Source: Hyalella azteca (taxonomy: Eukaryota > Arthropoda > Malacostraca > Amphipoda > Hyalellidae). Taken from it: DNA of 64,000 bases. Shown piece by piece: positions 35,010 to 50,679 of the stretch. A program made the position numbers and the translations under genes. The first letter of the stretch is position 1. Each line of letters opens with the position of its first letter. The notes under the pieces are model-generated. The model searched no databases and was not told where the DNA came from. It saw only the letters and a list, made by a program, of their open reading frames with translations. The DNA lies in contig NW_025941719.1 in assembly GCF_000764305.2 (NCBI RefSeq), forward strand, positions 310,001 through 374,000, written 5' to 3'.

Positions 35010-37698
35010 ATGAGAGGATTCTTGATCATAACTCTGCCCTACAAACAACTGACTGCACTCATACCACAGGTAATAATTAGTAAATTTAATTTGTAAATAT
35101 TTAGTTCCTGATCTGTATCTCTTATTCGATTTTATGCATAAAGTTAACTTCTTTTTCCACCAATTTGAAATTTCTTTTTGCAGATGGTCACCAGAGCATG
35201 TGAATATGCCAAAGATGACCTGTATATTCACCTTGATTCTGCCTCAATTTTTGAGGATCCCGGAAAAATGCATCATAGCACATGGCCTATCAAAGCATCA
35301 AGTCAAGTTATCCAGAAACTTTATGGATCATTCTCAACAGTAGCACCTCAACTGGATACCAGGATTATCATGTCTGGATTCAAAGGCCACTCCATAATAC
35401 CAAATAATCCAAGATTACAGCCTGCAAACCTCCTTGTAGATCACTTAGATGATGAGAAATTGAAGTATTTGAGAGCCAAGTATAAATGTTATTTCAATTT
35501 GAAAGAGCCCATAACTTTATTAACAGATGAAGATGTTAGTAATTGTTCAGTTATAGCTGAGGCCTTGGGAGGAAGCATTAGCTCTGAAACCAATGAGAAA
35601 GTTTATGAAAACATTGTTGCTGGAGGCACATTTGATCGCATTCATCCTGGTCATAAAATTCTTTTGGCAGAAGGTCTCTTGAGATGCAGAAATAGATTTA
35701 CAATTGGAATGGCAGATGGCATATTATTGGAAAAGAAGACATTAGCTCCATTGATTGAGCCTGTCGAGGTTCGAATTGAAAATTTGAAGAATTTGCTTGA
35801 AGACATGGATCCATCAATTGAGTTTTGTTTGGAACCAATTATTGATCCTTGTGGTCCCAGTGGAAAAGATCCAAGAATGGAAATGATCATTGTAAGCCAG
35901 GAAACATTGAGGGGTGGCCATTTTGTGAACAAGACTAGAGCTGAACGTAATTTGAATCAGTTGGATGTGGTAGTAATTGATCTGGTTAATGATGAGAACA
36001 GAAATGTTCATGAAGAAGAAAAATTGAGCTCAAGTTCTAGACGCATGCGTTTACTTGGCACCTGTTTACAAGATCCTAATCTTTCAAACAAGCTTGAACC
36101 TTCCCCTTATATTATTGGGCTTACTGGTGGATCTGCCAGTGGGAAGTCGAGCATAGCTTCTCGTCTGAAAAGCTTTGGTGCCAGCATTATTGACTGTGAT
36201 AAACTTGGACACAAAGCCTACCTGGAAGGAACAGAGTGCTATTCAAAACTAGTTGAAGCTTATGGGCCAAAAATATTGAATGAAACTGGAGAGATAAATC
36301 GGAAAGCTCTTGGCGCTTTGGTCTTTGGTAATCAAGAGAAGTTAAATCAGCTCAATTCTTTAGTGTGGCCTGAGATTCTGCTGCTGCTAAAGAATAAAGT
36401 GGCTGAACTTAAAATACAAGGAGCCAAACTCGTTGTTGTTGATGCTGCGGTGCTTCTTGAAGCACAGTGGGACCTGCAATGTCATGAAGTAAGTACGTAC
36501 TGGTAATGAATGCTGAGACTTATCTGTAAATTGGTTGTGATGCCACTTGATTGGGATAATATTTAGAAGAAGTACATGGCAAGCAAATTGGCAACAAAAT
36601 TTATATCATAGTTTTTATATGTGCAAGTTTTCATGATATTTTACCACTTACCTCAAGTTTGTATTATTCTATTTTTCTTTTGTGGCTTACAATAATGTAC
36701 AAAATTAGGAAGAAACTTTGAGATTTGTTTTTATTAATAGCAAGGTTTGTCCTTAGATTCTAATCATTGTTCTGCCTTCTGGCCATGTCTGTCTTGGCTA
36801 GGCATGCCCAGTTATTCTATCTGTCCGTACACTTCAGTTGTGTATGCCGACTACAAATATATCCGAGTACTCTTTACCATTTAGTTTGTCAAGATATGTT
36901 TGTCAGAGGGACATGAAGGAGCTCTTAAAAATCAGGGCACCAAATTCGTGTTTTTTTTTTTTTGCATGTGGTTTAGTCCAACACAATCATGCGGTAATTT
37001 AGTTTGTTGCAAATAGTGGTCATTATAGAATGGCATGTGAGTGTCACCAGTTATTCCATGGCCTAAAAAATGTGGCGATCTAAGTGGTATAGTAGGCTTG
37101 TTATTTGACTGACCCTAGTTAACTTTCAGAACTTGGCATGATGAATCAGTTTGTCATGTAATGTTGTATGCAACTTTTTTGGTGTTGCACATTAAGTAAA
37201 TGATAAAATTTCATGTTCTGAATATTTCATCCATTATAGGAATGTTGCAATCATGGACCTGATGTGTGTGGCAATATGCAAGATAACTGTTTAATATTTA
37301 ATTGCGCCCTCCCACAATATCCTTGATTAAACATCTTGAATCTTTAATTTTTTTGGCTAGTTAACACCAAAAAAGGCTGAATAAATTCAAGACCATAATT
37401 ATGCCCATTCTAGAGTGTTTATGATGTGGTTGGTTGGTCGCAGGTGTGGGTGTGCGTGTTGCCCGAGAGCGAGGCAGTGCGTCGTATCTGTGAGCGTGAC
37501 GGCTGTAGCGAGGAGCTCGCCCAGCAGCGTCTACAGCGCCAGATGCGGGACGACGAGAGAGTGAAGAGAGCGCACGTTGTCTTCTGCAGTCTTTGGGACT
37601 ACAGCTACACCACACAGCAGGTCCTCACTGCCTGGCGACGACTGCAGCGTCAGGGCATTGTTGATGATCCACTTGTAACACTCAACAGCCCGCTCTGA
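35010..37698 (+). CDS. COASY: Bifunctional coenzyme A synthase (PPAT and dephospho-CoA kinase)
   Basis: Catalyses the last two steps of CoA synthesis: adenylation of 4'-phosphopantetheine, then phosphorylation of dephospho-CoA. Three coding exons, both introns phase 0: 35010-35069, 35184-36488, 37444-37698. Product 539 residues (human 564). The start MRGFLIITLP aligns with the family's N-terminus; the frame stays open upstream to an acceptor at 34937, so an earlier start is not excluded. PPAT domain: GGTFDRIHPGHKI at 167-179, with the nucleotidyltransferase HPGH at 174-177. Kinase domain: P-loop GGSASGKS at 335-342, then DCDKLGHKAY and the C-terminal ERDGCSEELAQQRL block. Exon 2 is AT-rich with T/A-ending codons while exon 3 is G/C-ending. 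The family's mitochondrial or cytosolic location is not decided by this sequence. Confidence 0.97.
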
Positions 37699-37710
37699 AT
37701 TACCTTCATC

Positions 37711-37716
37711 AATAAA
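37711..37716 (+). terminator. Poly(A) signal of COASY
   Basis: AATAAA 13 nt after the COASY stop codon, giving a very short 3' UTR if used. Confidence 0.65.
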
Positions 37717-39546
37717 TCAGTCGGTGATTAACATTCCAGCAGGATTTTTTGCTCAACTAGGTGCGCTAATGTGCTGCCTATGCTATATTAGATGCTATGA
37801 TTCGTGCAAACCTCTTGCAGGGCATAAAGCTTTGGAATTTTAGCACGAATAAAAGTTTTTTTTGGCAGACAAAAAACTTGTGAGAAGTTTTTTGAATGTT
37901 GACGATGTGATAACACGATAACTGATACTCAGGAGAATTATGCAATGAACTGAATAAATCAGTTTTATACAGCTACTTTTTTAGAGTGTTTGGTATTATA
38001 TCTGACTTGAAACTTACGCGTGCAATTTTATTGAGTTTGTAAGGGTCTTGCATAATTGTAGTCCTTTCACAGATTTTTGTGGAAACCTGAGTGACCATTG
38101 CTCTGGTAGCTGAAACTGTAGTCAAATAGCGATTGTTTACGTTTTCCATTGCGCCATCATACTGGAAATATTGCCGTATAAAGATTATGAACATATCTCC
38201 GTCTCGTTCAAGTACCAAGTAATAGGTACTACAAATTTATCATTGTGGTGTTTTGACGGAATAAGGTACTGGTGAATTTTGACTAGTTCACCATTATCGT
38301 TGGATTGCTATTACATTATCGATTGTTGTCCTTAGTATTTACAATTTCATATCCACCTAGTTCCATGAATAATTTATAATGCATCGAATTTTTAAATGCT
38401 TCAACAGAAAAAACATTACTTCATTTACATGGTACACATGCTCTCAAAAAGTCAATCAATGTGAAGCCAAAAGCTTCGAGTCGGCACGATATCAAGAACA
38501 ACATGGAAGTTAGTTACTAATCTCGCCCTCACAGTATTGCACATCCATGCATTTGTGGTCGCTGCTAGTCTAGTTAGGACCTTTGATAAGGTGGCGAAAT
38601 GATTGCTAATTCTGCTTTCAGTGATCAGTATAGTCTCCCTCCAACGGCCGTGTCCAGTTTCATTTCTTCCACCAAAGGATAACCGTAAGTTGTGCTACAC
38701 TCGAGTTGCCCTAGGCCAACTTAAGACTTATGACACTGATGGCTCCATTAATAGACCACATTCCGTTGCATAGGAGCGTGGCTCTCATTTCTAAGTCCTT
38801 TTACGTAACGCACATAACGTTCCTCTAATAACTTGAGTTTTTCTTTTTCAAACGAATCATTTTTACAATGCGAACGGGTGGAAATGAGGCACGTTAGTTC
38901 AAAATCACTTATAATTAAATGATAATGATAAATACGAAACATGATGTTCACTAAATGATAGACGAGGCTTGAAAATCAGACTAATTTTCGAAATTCTTTT
39001 GCAAAAGCCATTATTACATAGCCGAAATAGTCGTCCGAGTTGGGTTAAAAATAGCCTGGCTCTACGTATTAAACATCGTTAGACAAATTTGAATGTATCA
39101 AGTACTCAATTATATGCTTGCTTTCTGAAGTACAACCGAGTTAAAGTATTGACTCAGGGACAGAGGAATTATGCCACGAGGCTACACGTCTCCATAATAA
39201 AGCAACAAATTATCCATTGTTTTTTCACCAAACTAAGCATACTTCACTGCCGAATTTAGTCTGGCACAAAGTTCATGAAACAGTTACATTTGCATGTAAG
39301 ATGAAAAGCTTAGTGAGCAGCGCGCACAATGTATGCTTGTTGCATCAAGCTGCGTGGCCTACAGCGAAGTTCCTTCTTTGACTTCGGCAGCAATAAGCAC
39401 TACTTATTCATGCAGAAACAAATCTGCTCCCTTCAACGGCATCCCAAAACATTTATCGTAAAAGTGACTGACAAATCCAAGTATAGTGATCGTTGTGATG
39501 ATGAAGAGGCAATATGACGATGATGATGAATGTGTAGATCTCATGA
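37717..39546. other. Region between convergent COASY and NUDT21
   Basis: Probably includes the 3' UTR of NUDT21, read leftwards. A minus-strand AATAAA lies at 38027-38032 (tttatt on the plus strand). No other gene is supported; a 67-codon minus frame at 38748-38951 is too short and unfamiliar. Confidence 0.45.
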
Positions 39547-43855
<4,309 letters not shown>

Positions 43856-43857
43856 TA

Positions 43858-44190
43858 CAAGCATCGCCACCTATCAGCATTGCAAGAAGATAATCATGTA
43901 CATTGTAGCAGAGCTGCAGCTTATGGTAGCAGCAGTGATTGAACTATATATGGTTATTAATACACAAGAAGCATTGATACCTATCGGCATTGTGAGAAGA
44001 TTTTACGTCATATAATAGCTGCAGCTTTAGGCAGCAGCAGGGATTGAACTATATATGGTTATGAATAGTCAATACACTACAAGCATTGATACCCATTGGT
44101 GTTGTGAGAAGATATTATGTCACAGCATAGCTGCAGCTGCTGGCAGCAGCAGGGATCGAACTATATATGGTTATTAATACCCTACTTACA
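43858..44190. repeat. Three tandem units of about 112 bp
   Basis: Units begin near 43858, 43971 and 44088. Each has aagcat-g-accta, gcattg-aagaagat, gctgcagct, gcagcag-gattgaac and tatatatggttat. They are diverged, so the array is not recent. No function is evident. Confidence 0.8.
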
Positions 44191-44579
44191 TTGCCACCTA
44201 GCTGCATGGCAGTATTGTTGTTACCACTTACCTATATGTTTAATCTGTAACTAGTAATGGCGCAAACACAGCGATTTTTTTCTTGACATATTACCGCACA
44301 CCGCACAGAATGAAAAATTAAAGACATGAATTCCTGTGCACCTGGCACATCTTCCTGCCTGTGGGGCAAAAGCAACCATGCCATATGTTGAATCTACATT
44401 CTATAAGGACTATAATAAATTGTATAACTATTAATTGAACTTATTTACCTGATGTGTGTGATGTAAACTTATAATTTTTTTAGACTACTAGTCTGTAATT
44501 TTTATGCTGCATGAATGACCAATTCAACAGTCTTGACTGGAGGTTAGCAGTCACTTAGCATGGACCCAAATTCAAATTC

Positions 44580-45335
44580 AATCGAAACTTAAAAGTGAAG
44601 AAAACGCCACAAAAATTCAGCATTTCTCTCTTGAAAAAGTTTCGGAGACCAGCTCCATCGTCAGTTCGATAAATTTAGAACACAAATACAGTCAGAAAAT
44701 TAATAAAGTTTGGAGTCATCAGAAAAAAAAACAAAAACAACAGAAGTTAAAACCTAAATTTACAGGCAAAGTGCAGAATAATAAAGAAATAACTATTAAA
44801 GAATAATAAAGAAATATCTATTCACAATTTCTAATGGATAAGAACTGTGGGCAGCATTTAAACTAGGCTTCTCTTTAAAAATATATGATTCCAAAATGCG
44901 CAGATTGGAAGCACCAGAACTATAAGCTAAAACCTTTAAGTCAGTGTCGGACACTGGAGCGTTGCACTGTTCGGCGTGAGTGCGCACAGCCAAATGAGGA
45001 GGGCGCAATAGTAACTGCCCAGTCCTATAACTCCTCCCTTTATGCTCAGCGAACCTAGTGTAAAGGTTGCGTGCCATCATCCCAACGTACGCAGATGCAC
45101 ATCGTGCACAACTAAATTTATAAACTAGGGACGATCGCATGTGAGAAGGGAGGATATCTTTTTATCTAAAAAACGAACCTATTTCAAAATTATTAACGAG
45201 TAAGATACAAAGATTAATGTCTGGAAAGTATTTCATAATCAAATCTTTCAATTCTCTTGACATAACTTCGGACGCATGGCCAAAGTGTGGAAAAGAACAG
45301 TAAATCACTTTTCTACTATCAGGCTCTGGAACTAT
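44580..45335 (-). mobile_element. Penelope-like element fragment with GIY-YIG endonuclease domain
   Basis: The minus frame at 45140-44796 encodes LVYKFSCARCASAYVGMMAR then LYTRFAEHKGRSYRTG, the GIY-YIG endonuclease domain found C-terminal to the reverse transcriptase in Penelope-like elements. The fragment is a 3' portion only, covering the end of the RT-linked region, the endonuclease and the 3' tail. It faces a longer plus-strand copy that begins right beside it, so the two form an inverted pair. This copy keeps the Arg codon that is a stop in its partner. Confidence 0.82.
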
Positions 45336-47960
45336 GTACTATCAGGCTCTGGCTACTATCTGGTTCAGGACTTAACAATGGCCTCCGTTGATGTGGAAAA
45401 TTTGTTTACAAATACCAGTATACCGCTTGCTGAAACTATTGAGATCTGTCTAAATACTTTGTTTAACCCTTTACGCCCTGAATTTCTGGGACAAAAATGG
45501 TAAAATTCACTTTTTTGGTTTTAAGTCTCACTTCGAAGCTGACATTCTGACCTATCCAATGGTACCAAAATCATCTCTGTACGTTGATTTATGCCTTGAC
45601 GACAGTTCGTGAAAGTGTTAGGGGTGGGGAGTTCTTTCACATTTAATATAGGCAAAAATTACAGGTTGGGCACATGAATATGCAAACTGAAGACGCTGAT
45701 CTTTAGTTAACTGGCTGCTGTCATGTGGGATGGTGCTCATGCAGTCGTTCCCACTATCCTTGACTGAATTTCGGCTCCAGTAATGTCTAGTCTTGCATCC
45801 ATGTCACCTTGAATGCCTATTTTGAGGCGCTCGGGACTTTGTCGCGCTCTACTGAACATTCACACTTATTGTCACTGCAAACCTATTTCCTCCCAGAGTT
45901 TTTAAGCTACAGCAATGAGTAATAAACCATTCGATTTGCAAATAAAAGATCTAGAGATTGGTCGAAGCTTTTTTTCAATTTCATTGAAGTTTTGAAAATA
46001 TTTTGATAAAAGGGGAGGAGAAATTCGAAAGGGTGGGGGAGAAATAATTTTTTTCAAAAAATGCCCACCCCACCCACAAAAATTAGAATTTTGAAAAACA
46101 GCAAGGACCAATCAATAGATATGGTCCTTACGCACCGAATGATAAGCGCTCTCAATGTTGTAGCTTGAAAATCATAGGAGGAGATAGATTTCTACAGTAC
46201 CCCCTTTTTGGCAGTTTTCTAAGAATTTCACGTTTTCTTTCACTTTTTTCGAAAAATTCCTACGAACAAGAAAGTCTTACATTTATCTTTTACATATGTG
46301 TACCAAGTTTCAAAGTTATCTGTTAGTAAATAACCGAAATAGAATTTCCATAAGAAATTGGACATAGCCATTGGAAATTGGAAATTATATTTCTTATTTC
46401 GGTTATTTACTGACAGATAACTTTGAAACTTAGTACACATATGTAAAAAATAAATGTAAGACTTTTTTATTCTTGTGAATTTTTTGAAAAAATGATAGAA
46501 AACGTGAAATTGTTGGAAAAGGTAGCTAGTCCCTGGTGTGACGAATTCGTCACGCCAGGGCGTAAAGGGTTAAAGATATTCATGATACTGTTATTGGTTT
46601 GAACCAAAATTTTTTTAAATCCCTGCTGGAATTATCAGTTCTAAATATGATTTTCATATTTGCTGGTAAATTTTGCAGACAGATTGATGGTTTGGGCATG
46701 GGTCTTCCCCTCGGCCCAACCTTTGCGAATATTTGTACGTGTTTCCACGAGATTTCATGGCTGACCAATTGTCCTCCTGATTTCAAACCAATTTTTATTA
46801 CAGACATGTAAATGACACCTTTCTTATTTTCAAGCATCCCTCTCATGTAAAACTTTTCTTCAATTACTTAAACTTGCAATAAAATTCTATTCAATTTGCC
46901 ATGGAACTTGAATCAAACAATAGTTTGTCCTTTCTAGACTGCAATATTACTAAATCTAATGGCCGTTTTCAAGCATCTGTTTTCAGAAAATCAACTTTCA
47001 TCAGCCTAAGCACCAGCTTTTTTAGTTTTTGTTCTTTTAGATTCAAGTTAAATGGGCTCCTAACACTATTACACCGCGGCTTTTGTATATGCTTGACTTT
47101 CCATGCCATGCATTCTGAATTTAATTTTTGCGCAACCTCTTCTCACTTAATGGATTTCCTTCTGGCATGGTGTTTACCCAGATTAAGAAATTCATGTCTA
47201 AGCAACACAGTGAAGTTGTTTCAGAGCCTGATAGTAGAAAAGTGGTTTACTGTTCTTTTCCATACTTTGGCCATGTGTCCGAAGTTATGTCAAGAGAATT
47301 AACAGATTTGTTTATGAAATACTTTCCAGACATTAATCTTCATATCTTACTGGTTAATAATTTCAAAATAGGTTTGCGTTTGATACAAAGATATCCTCCC
47401 TTCTCACATGCGATTGTCCCTAGCTTATAAATTTAGTTGTGCATGATGTGCATCTGCGTACGTTGGGATGATGGCACGCAACCTTTTCACTAGGGTTGAT
47501 GAGCATAAAGTGAGGAATTAAAGGACTGGGCAGTTACTATTGCGCCCTCCTCATTTGGCTGTGCGCACTCACGTCAAACAGTGCAACGTTTCAGTGTCCG
47601 ACACTGACTTTAAGGTTTTAGCTTGTAGTTCTGGTGCTTCCGATCTGCGCATTTTGGAATCGTTGTACATTTTTAAAGAGAAGCCTAGTTTAAATGCTGC
47701 CTACAGGCTACAGTTCTTATCCATTAGAAATTGTGAATAGATAGGTATTTCTATATTATTCTGCCCTTTGACTGTAAATTTAGGTTTTAACTTCTGTTTT
47801 TTTTTCTTATGACTCCAAGCTTTATTAATTTTCTGACTGTATTTGTGTTCTAGATTTATTGAACTGACAATGGAGCTGGTCTCCAAAATGTTTTCAAGAG
47901 AGAAATGCTGAATTTTTGTGGCGTTTTCTTTGCTTTTTAATTTCTAGTGAATCTGCAATT
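45336..47960 (+). pseudogene. Penelope-like element, decayed RT and endonuclease, split by a TTAA element
   Basis: RT motifs on the plus strand: MASVDVENLFTNTSIPLAET at about 45378-45440, then, beyond the insertion, QIDGLGMGLPLGPTFANI at about 46680-46733, then NNSLSFLDCNI and TSFFSFCSFRFKLNG. The catalytic YVDD region reads HVND after a frame change at about 46795-46830, so the enzyme is dead. The endonuclease region has TGA where the minus copy has CGA (about 47437). More frame changes occur near 47100-47200. The 1103-bp piggyBac-type element sits exactly inside the RT frame. The 3' tail (47750-47960) mirrors 44580-44790. Confidence 0.82.
45467..46569. mobile_element. piggyBac-type non-autonomous element, copy 2
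   Basis: Reverse-oriented sister of the 29244-30380 element: ends CCCTTTACGCCCTG and CAGGGCGTAAAGGG, TTAA on both sides (45463-45466, 46570-46573), and the same 16-bp palindrome at 46538-46553. It interrupts the Penelope-like RT frame, so it is younger than that insertion. Confidence 0.88.
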
Positions 47961-48009
47961 CAAGCAGTCTAGTCGATACCCAGGATGGTGCCGTTTTCCG
48001 CGGATTAAT

Positions 48010-49345
48010 CCGGCGTAAACGAGGCTCCAAACCCTTCTACTGGCGTACAACGCGGCATACAAAGAGCTAAAATAACATTATTGGCGCACATGCCCGGCGT
48101 ACGTCCGCATCTGGCTTGTCCCGACGTACCATACGTCCGCATCTGGCTTGTCTTGGCATACATCCGCATCTGGGTGATCTGGCTTGTCCCGACGTACGTC
48201 CTCATCTGGTTTTGAGCATTTTAGTGCATACTAATGCGTTTTATGGCAATGTAGGGCCTTCTAATGCGATCTAGTGCGTTCTATTACAATCTAGTGCGTT
48301 CTATTACGATCTAGTGCCTTCTAATGCGATCTAGTGCGTTCTATTACGATCTAGTAACTTTTAATGCGATCTAGTGCGTTCTATTACGATCTAGTGCGTT
48401 CTATTACGATCTAGTGCGTTCTATTACAATGTAGTGCCTTCTAATGTAATATAGTGCGTTCTATTACGATCTAGTGTGTTCTATTACAATCTAGTGCCTT
48501 CTACTGCGATCTAGTGCGTTCTATTACGATCTAGTGCGTTCTGTTACGATCTAGTGCGTTCTATTACAATCTAGTGCATTCTATTACGAACTTTATTATA
48601 TTATTAACAACATGGCACATTATAACATTATATTATTAACAACATGGCACATTATAACAACATGGCACATTAAAACAACATAACACATCATAACATAGCA
48701 CAGTATAACAACACACCATATTATAACAACATAACACATCATCACCTAGCACAGTATAAACACATAACACATCATAACACAGCACAGTATAACAACATAA
48801 CATAACATATCATAACATAGCACAGTATAACAACATAACACATTATAACACTGCACAGTATAACAACATAACATAACACATAACATTGCACAGTATAACA
48901 ACATAACATAACACATCATAACATAGCACAGTACTACAACATAGCACAGTATAACAACATAACATAACACATCATAACATAGCACAGCATAACAACATAC
49001 CACATTATAACATTGCATAGTATAACAACATAACATAACACATCATAACATAGCACAGCATAACAACATACCACATTATAACATTGCATAGTATAACAAC
49101 ATAACACATTATAACATTGCACAGTATAACAACATAACAGCACAGTATAACAACATAACACATCTTGACATAGCACAGTATAACAACATAACACATCATA
49201 ACATAACATAACATTGCACAATATAACATAACACATCATAACATAGCACAGTATAACAACATAACACATTATAACATTGCACAGTATAACAACATAACAT
49301 AACACATCATAACATAGCACAGTATAACAACAAAACATAACACAT
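48010..49345. repeat. Compound satellite block, copy 2
   Basis: After a lead with ccggcgtaaacgagg, the same three arrays as at 30740-31528 follow: (i) about 48078-48215, cgtccgcatctggcttgtcc units; (ii) about 48225-48590, roughly eighteen 20-bp gatctagtgcgttctattac units, far more than in copy 1; (iii) about 48600-49345, 30-38-bp cataacacatcataacat units. The junction cgaactttattatattatta between arrays (ii) and (iii) is shared with copy 1. Confidence 0.85.
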
Positions 49346-49979
49346 CACATTATAATGCAACATAATATATTGTATTATATTATGTTCTGTTGTCCTGTGT
49401 TCTGTTGTATTTTAATTTTTTTATGTTATGATGTATTCTATTATATTAGGTTGTGTTATAATGTGATCTGATATAGTATCATGTGTTATGTTACAATGTG
49501 TTGTATCATGTTTGATTGTGTTATAATTTTTGATACTATATTATGATGTGCTATAATGTGCTGGGTTATGATGTCTTATGAGTTATGATGTCTTATAATG
49601 TGTTTTATTAGGATATGTTGCGGTATAATTTGTTTTGTTGTTCTATGTTATGTTACGATGTATAGTGTTATATCATGATTAGTTATGTTATAATGTATTG
49701 TGTCATGTCATTACAATGTGTCATGCTATGTTATTTATGTTATGTTGTGTTACAGTGCATTGAGTTATGTAATGTTGTTTCATTATGTTGTGTTGTAATA
49801 TGTGGTGCTATGATATTGTTTGTTATAATATGTTATGTTATAATGTGATGTCATGTTAGGGTGTGTTATAATGTGTTGTATAGTGATATGTTGTGATGAG
49901 TGCAGTGCTGTTGTGCAGTGATATTTTGTGTTGCAATGTGTTGTGTTGTTAATACCATATTGTTAGTGTTACCATATTT
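49346..49979. repeat. Degenerate GT-rich array complementary in character to the adjacent CA-rich array
   Basis: Words such as gttatgatgt, ttataatgtg and tgtgttataatg fill the region. They are the reverse complement of words in array (iii) just to the left (cacattataa, acatcataac), so the two together form a long imperfect inverted repeat centred near 49350. Confidence 0.65.
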
Positions 49980-49984
49980 TGTGT

Positions 49985-50535
49985 TATTCGCTTGTGTCGA
50001 TCATCAAGCATTGGCCACTTTGATCGCAGAGAGTGCGCATCAGTGTTGATCATTGGGCATAAGCTAAACCGATCGTAAATCGCGTGCGCTTGTGTCGATC
50101 ATTGGCATCGGCCACTTTGATCGCAGAGAGCGCGCTTCTGTGTTGATCATTGGGCATTGGCTAAACCGATCGTAAATTGCGCGCGCTTGTGTCAATCATT
50201 AGGCATCTTCCACTTTGATCGTAAAGATTGCGTATCAGTATTGATCATTGGGCATCAGCTAAAACGATCGTAAATTGCGTGCGCTTGTGTCGATCATTAG
50301 GCATCGGCCACTTTGATCGCAGAGAGCGCGCATCAGTATTGATCATTGGGCATCGGCTAAAACGATCGTAAATCGCGTGCGCTTGTGTCGATGATTAGGC
50401 ATCGGCCACTTTGATCGCAAAGAGCGCGCATCAGTGTTAATCATTGGGCATCATCTATATAGATCATAATGCACGTGTGTTTGTGACGATTGCCAGGCAT
50501 CAATCGTAACTTACGTGTGCCCGTGTTGATCATGC
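49985..50535. repeat. 98-bp tandem array made of two related 49-bp half-units
   Basis: One half reads gatcattaggcatcggcc, then a ttgatcgcagagagcgcg block; the other reads gatcattgggcatcggct, then an acgatcgtaaatcgcg block. Each is 49 bp and they alternate for about eleven half-units, an alpha-satellite-like dimer order on a small scale. Later units are more diverged. Flanks at 50560-50640 contain ggcgtac words also seen near 48010-48060. Confidence 0.85.
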
Positions 50536-50679
50536 AGCATTGGCGAGGGTTACACTTCCGTTTTTAGCAAGCATATTGGCAACTTTCTTCCCTGGCGTAC
50601 TGGCGTACATCCCAAAACGAACCTCCGGCGTACACGCTGCACCTTCCTGACCATGGCTCTAATGTCCTGTATTTTTTTT

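Noticed and set aside
48746..49338. Minus-strand frames of up to 134 codons rich in Cys, Tyr and Val
   Set aside because: Same satellite family as at 31 kb; no start context, no domain, several overlapping phases.
48055..50535. Possible CRISPR-like regular array
   Set aside because: The units are contiguous tandem repeats without unique spacers, and the setting is an animal nuclear genome.
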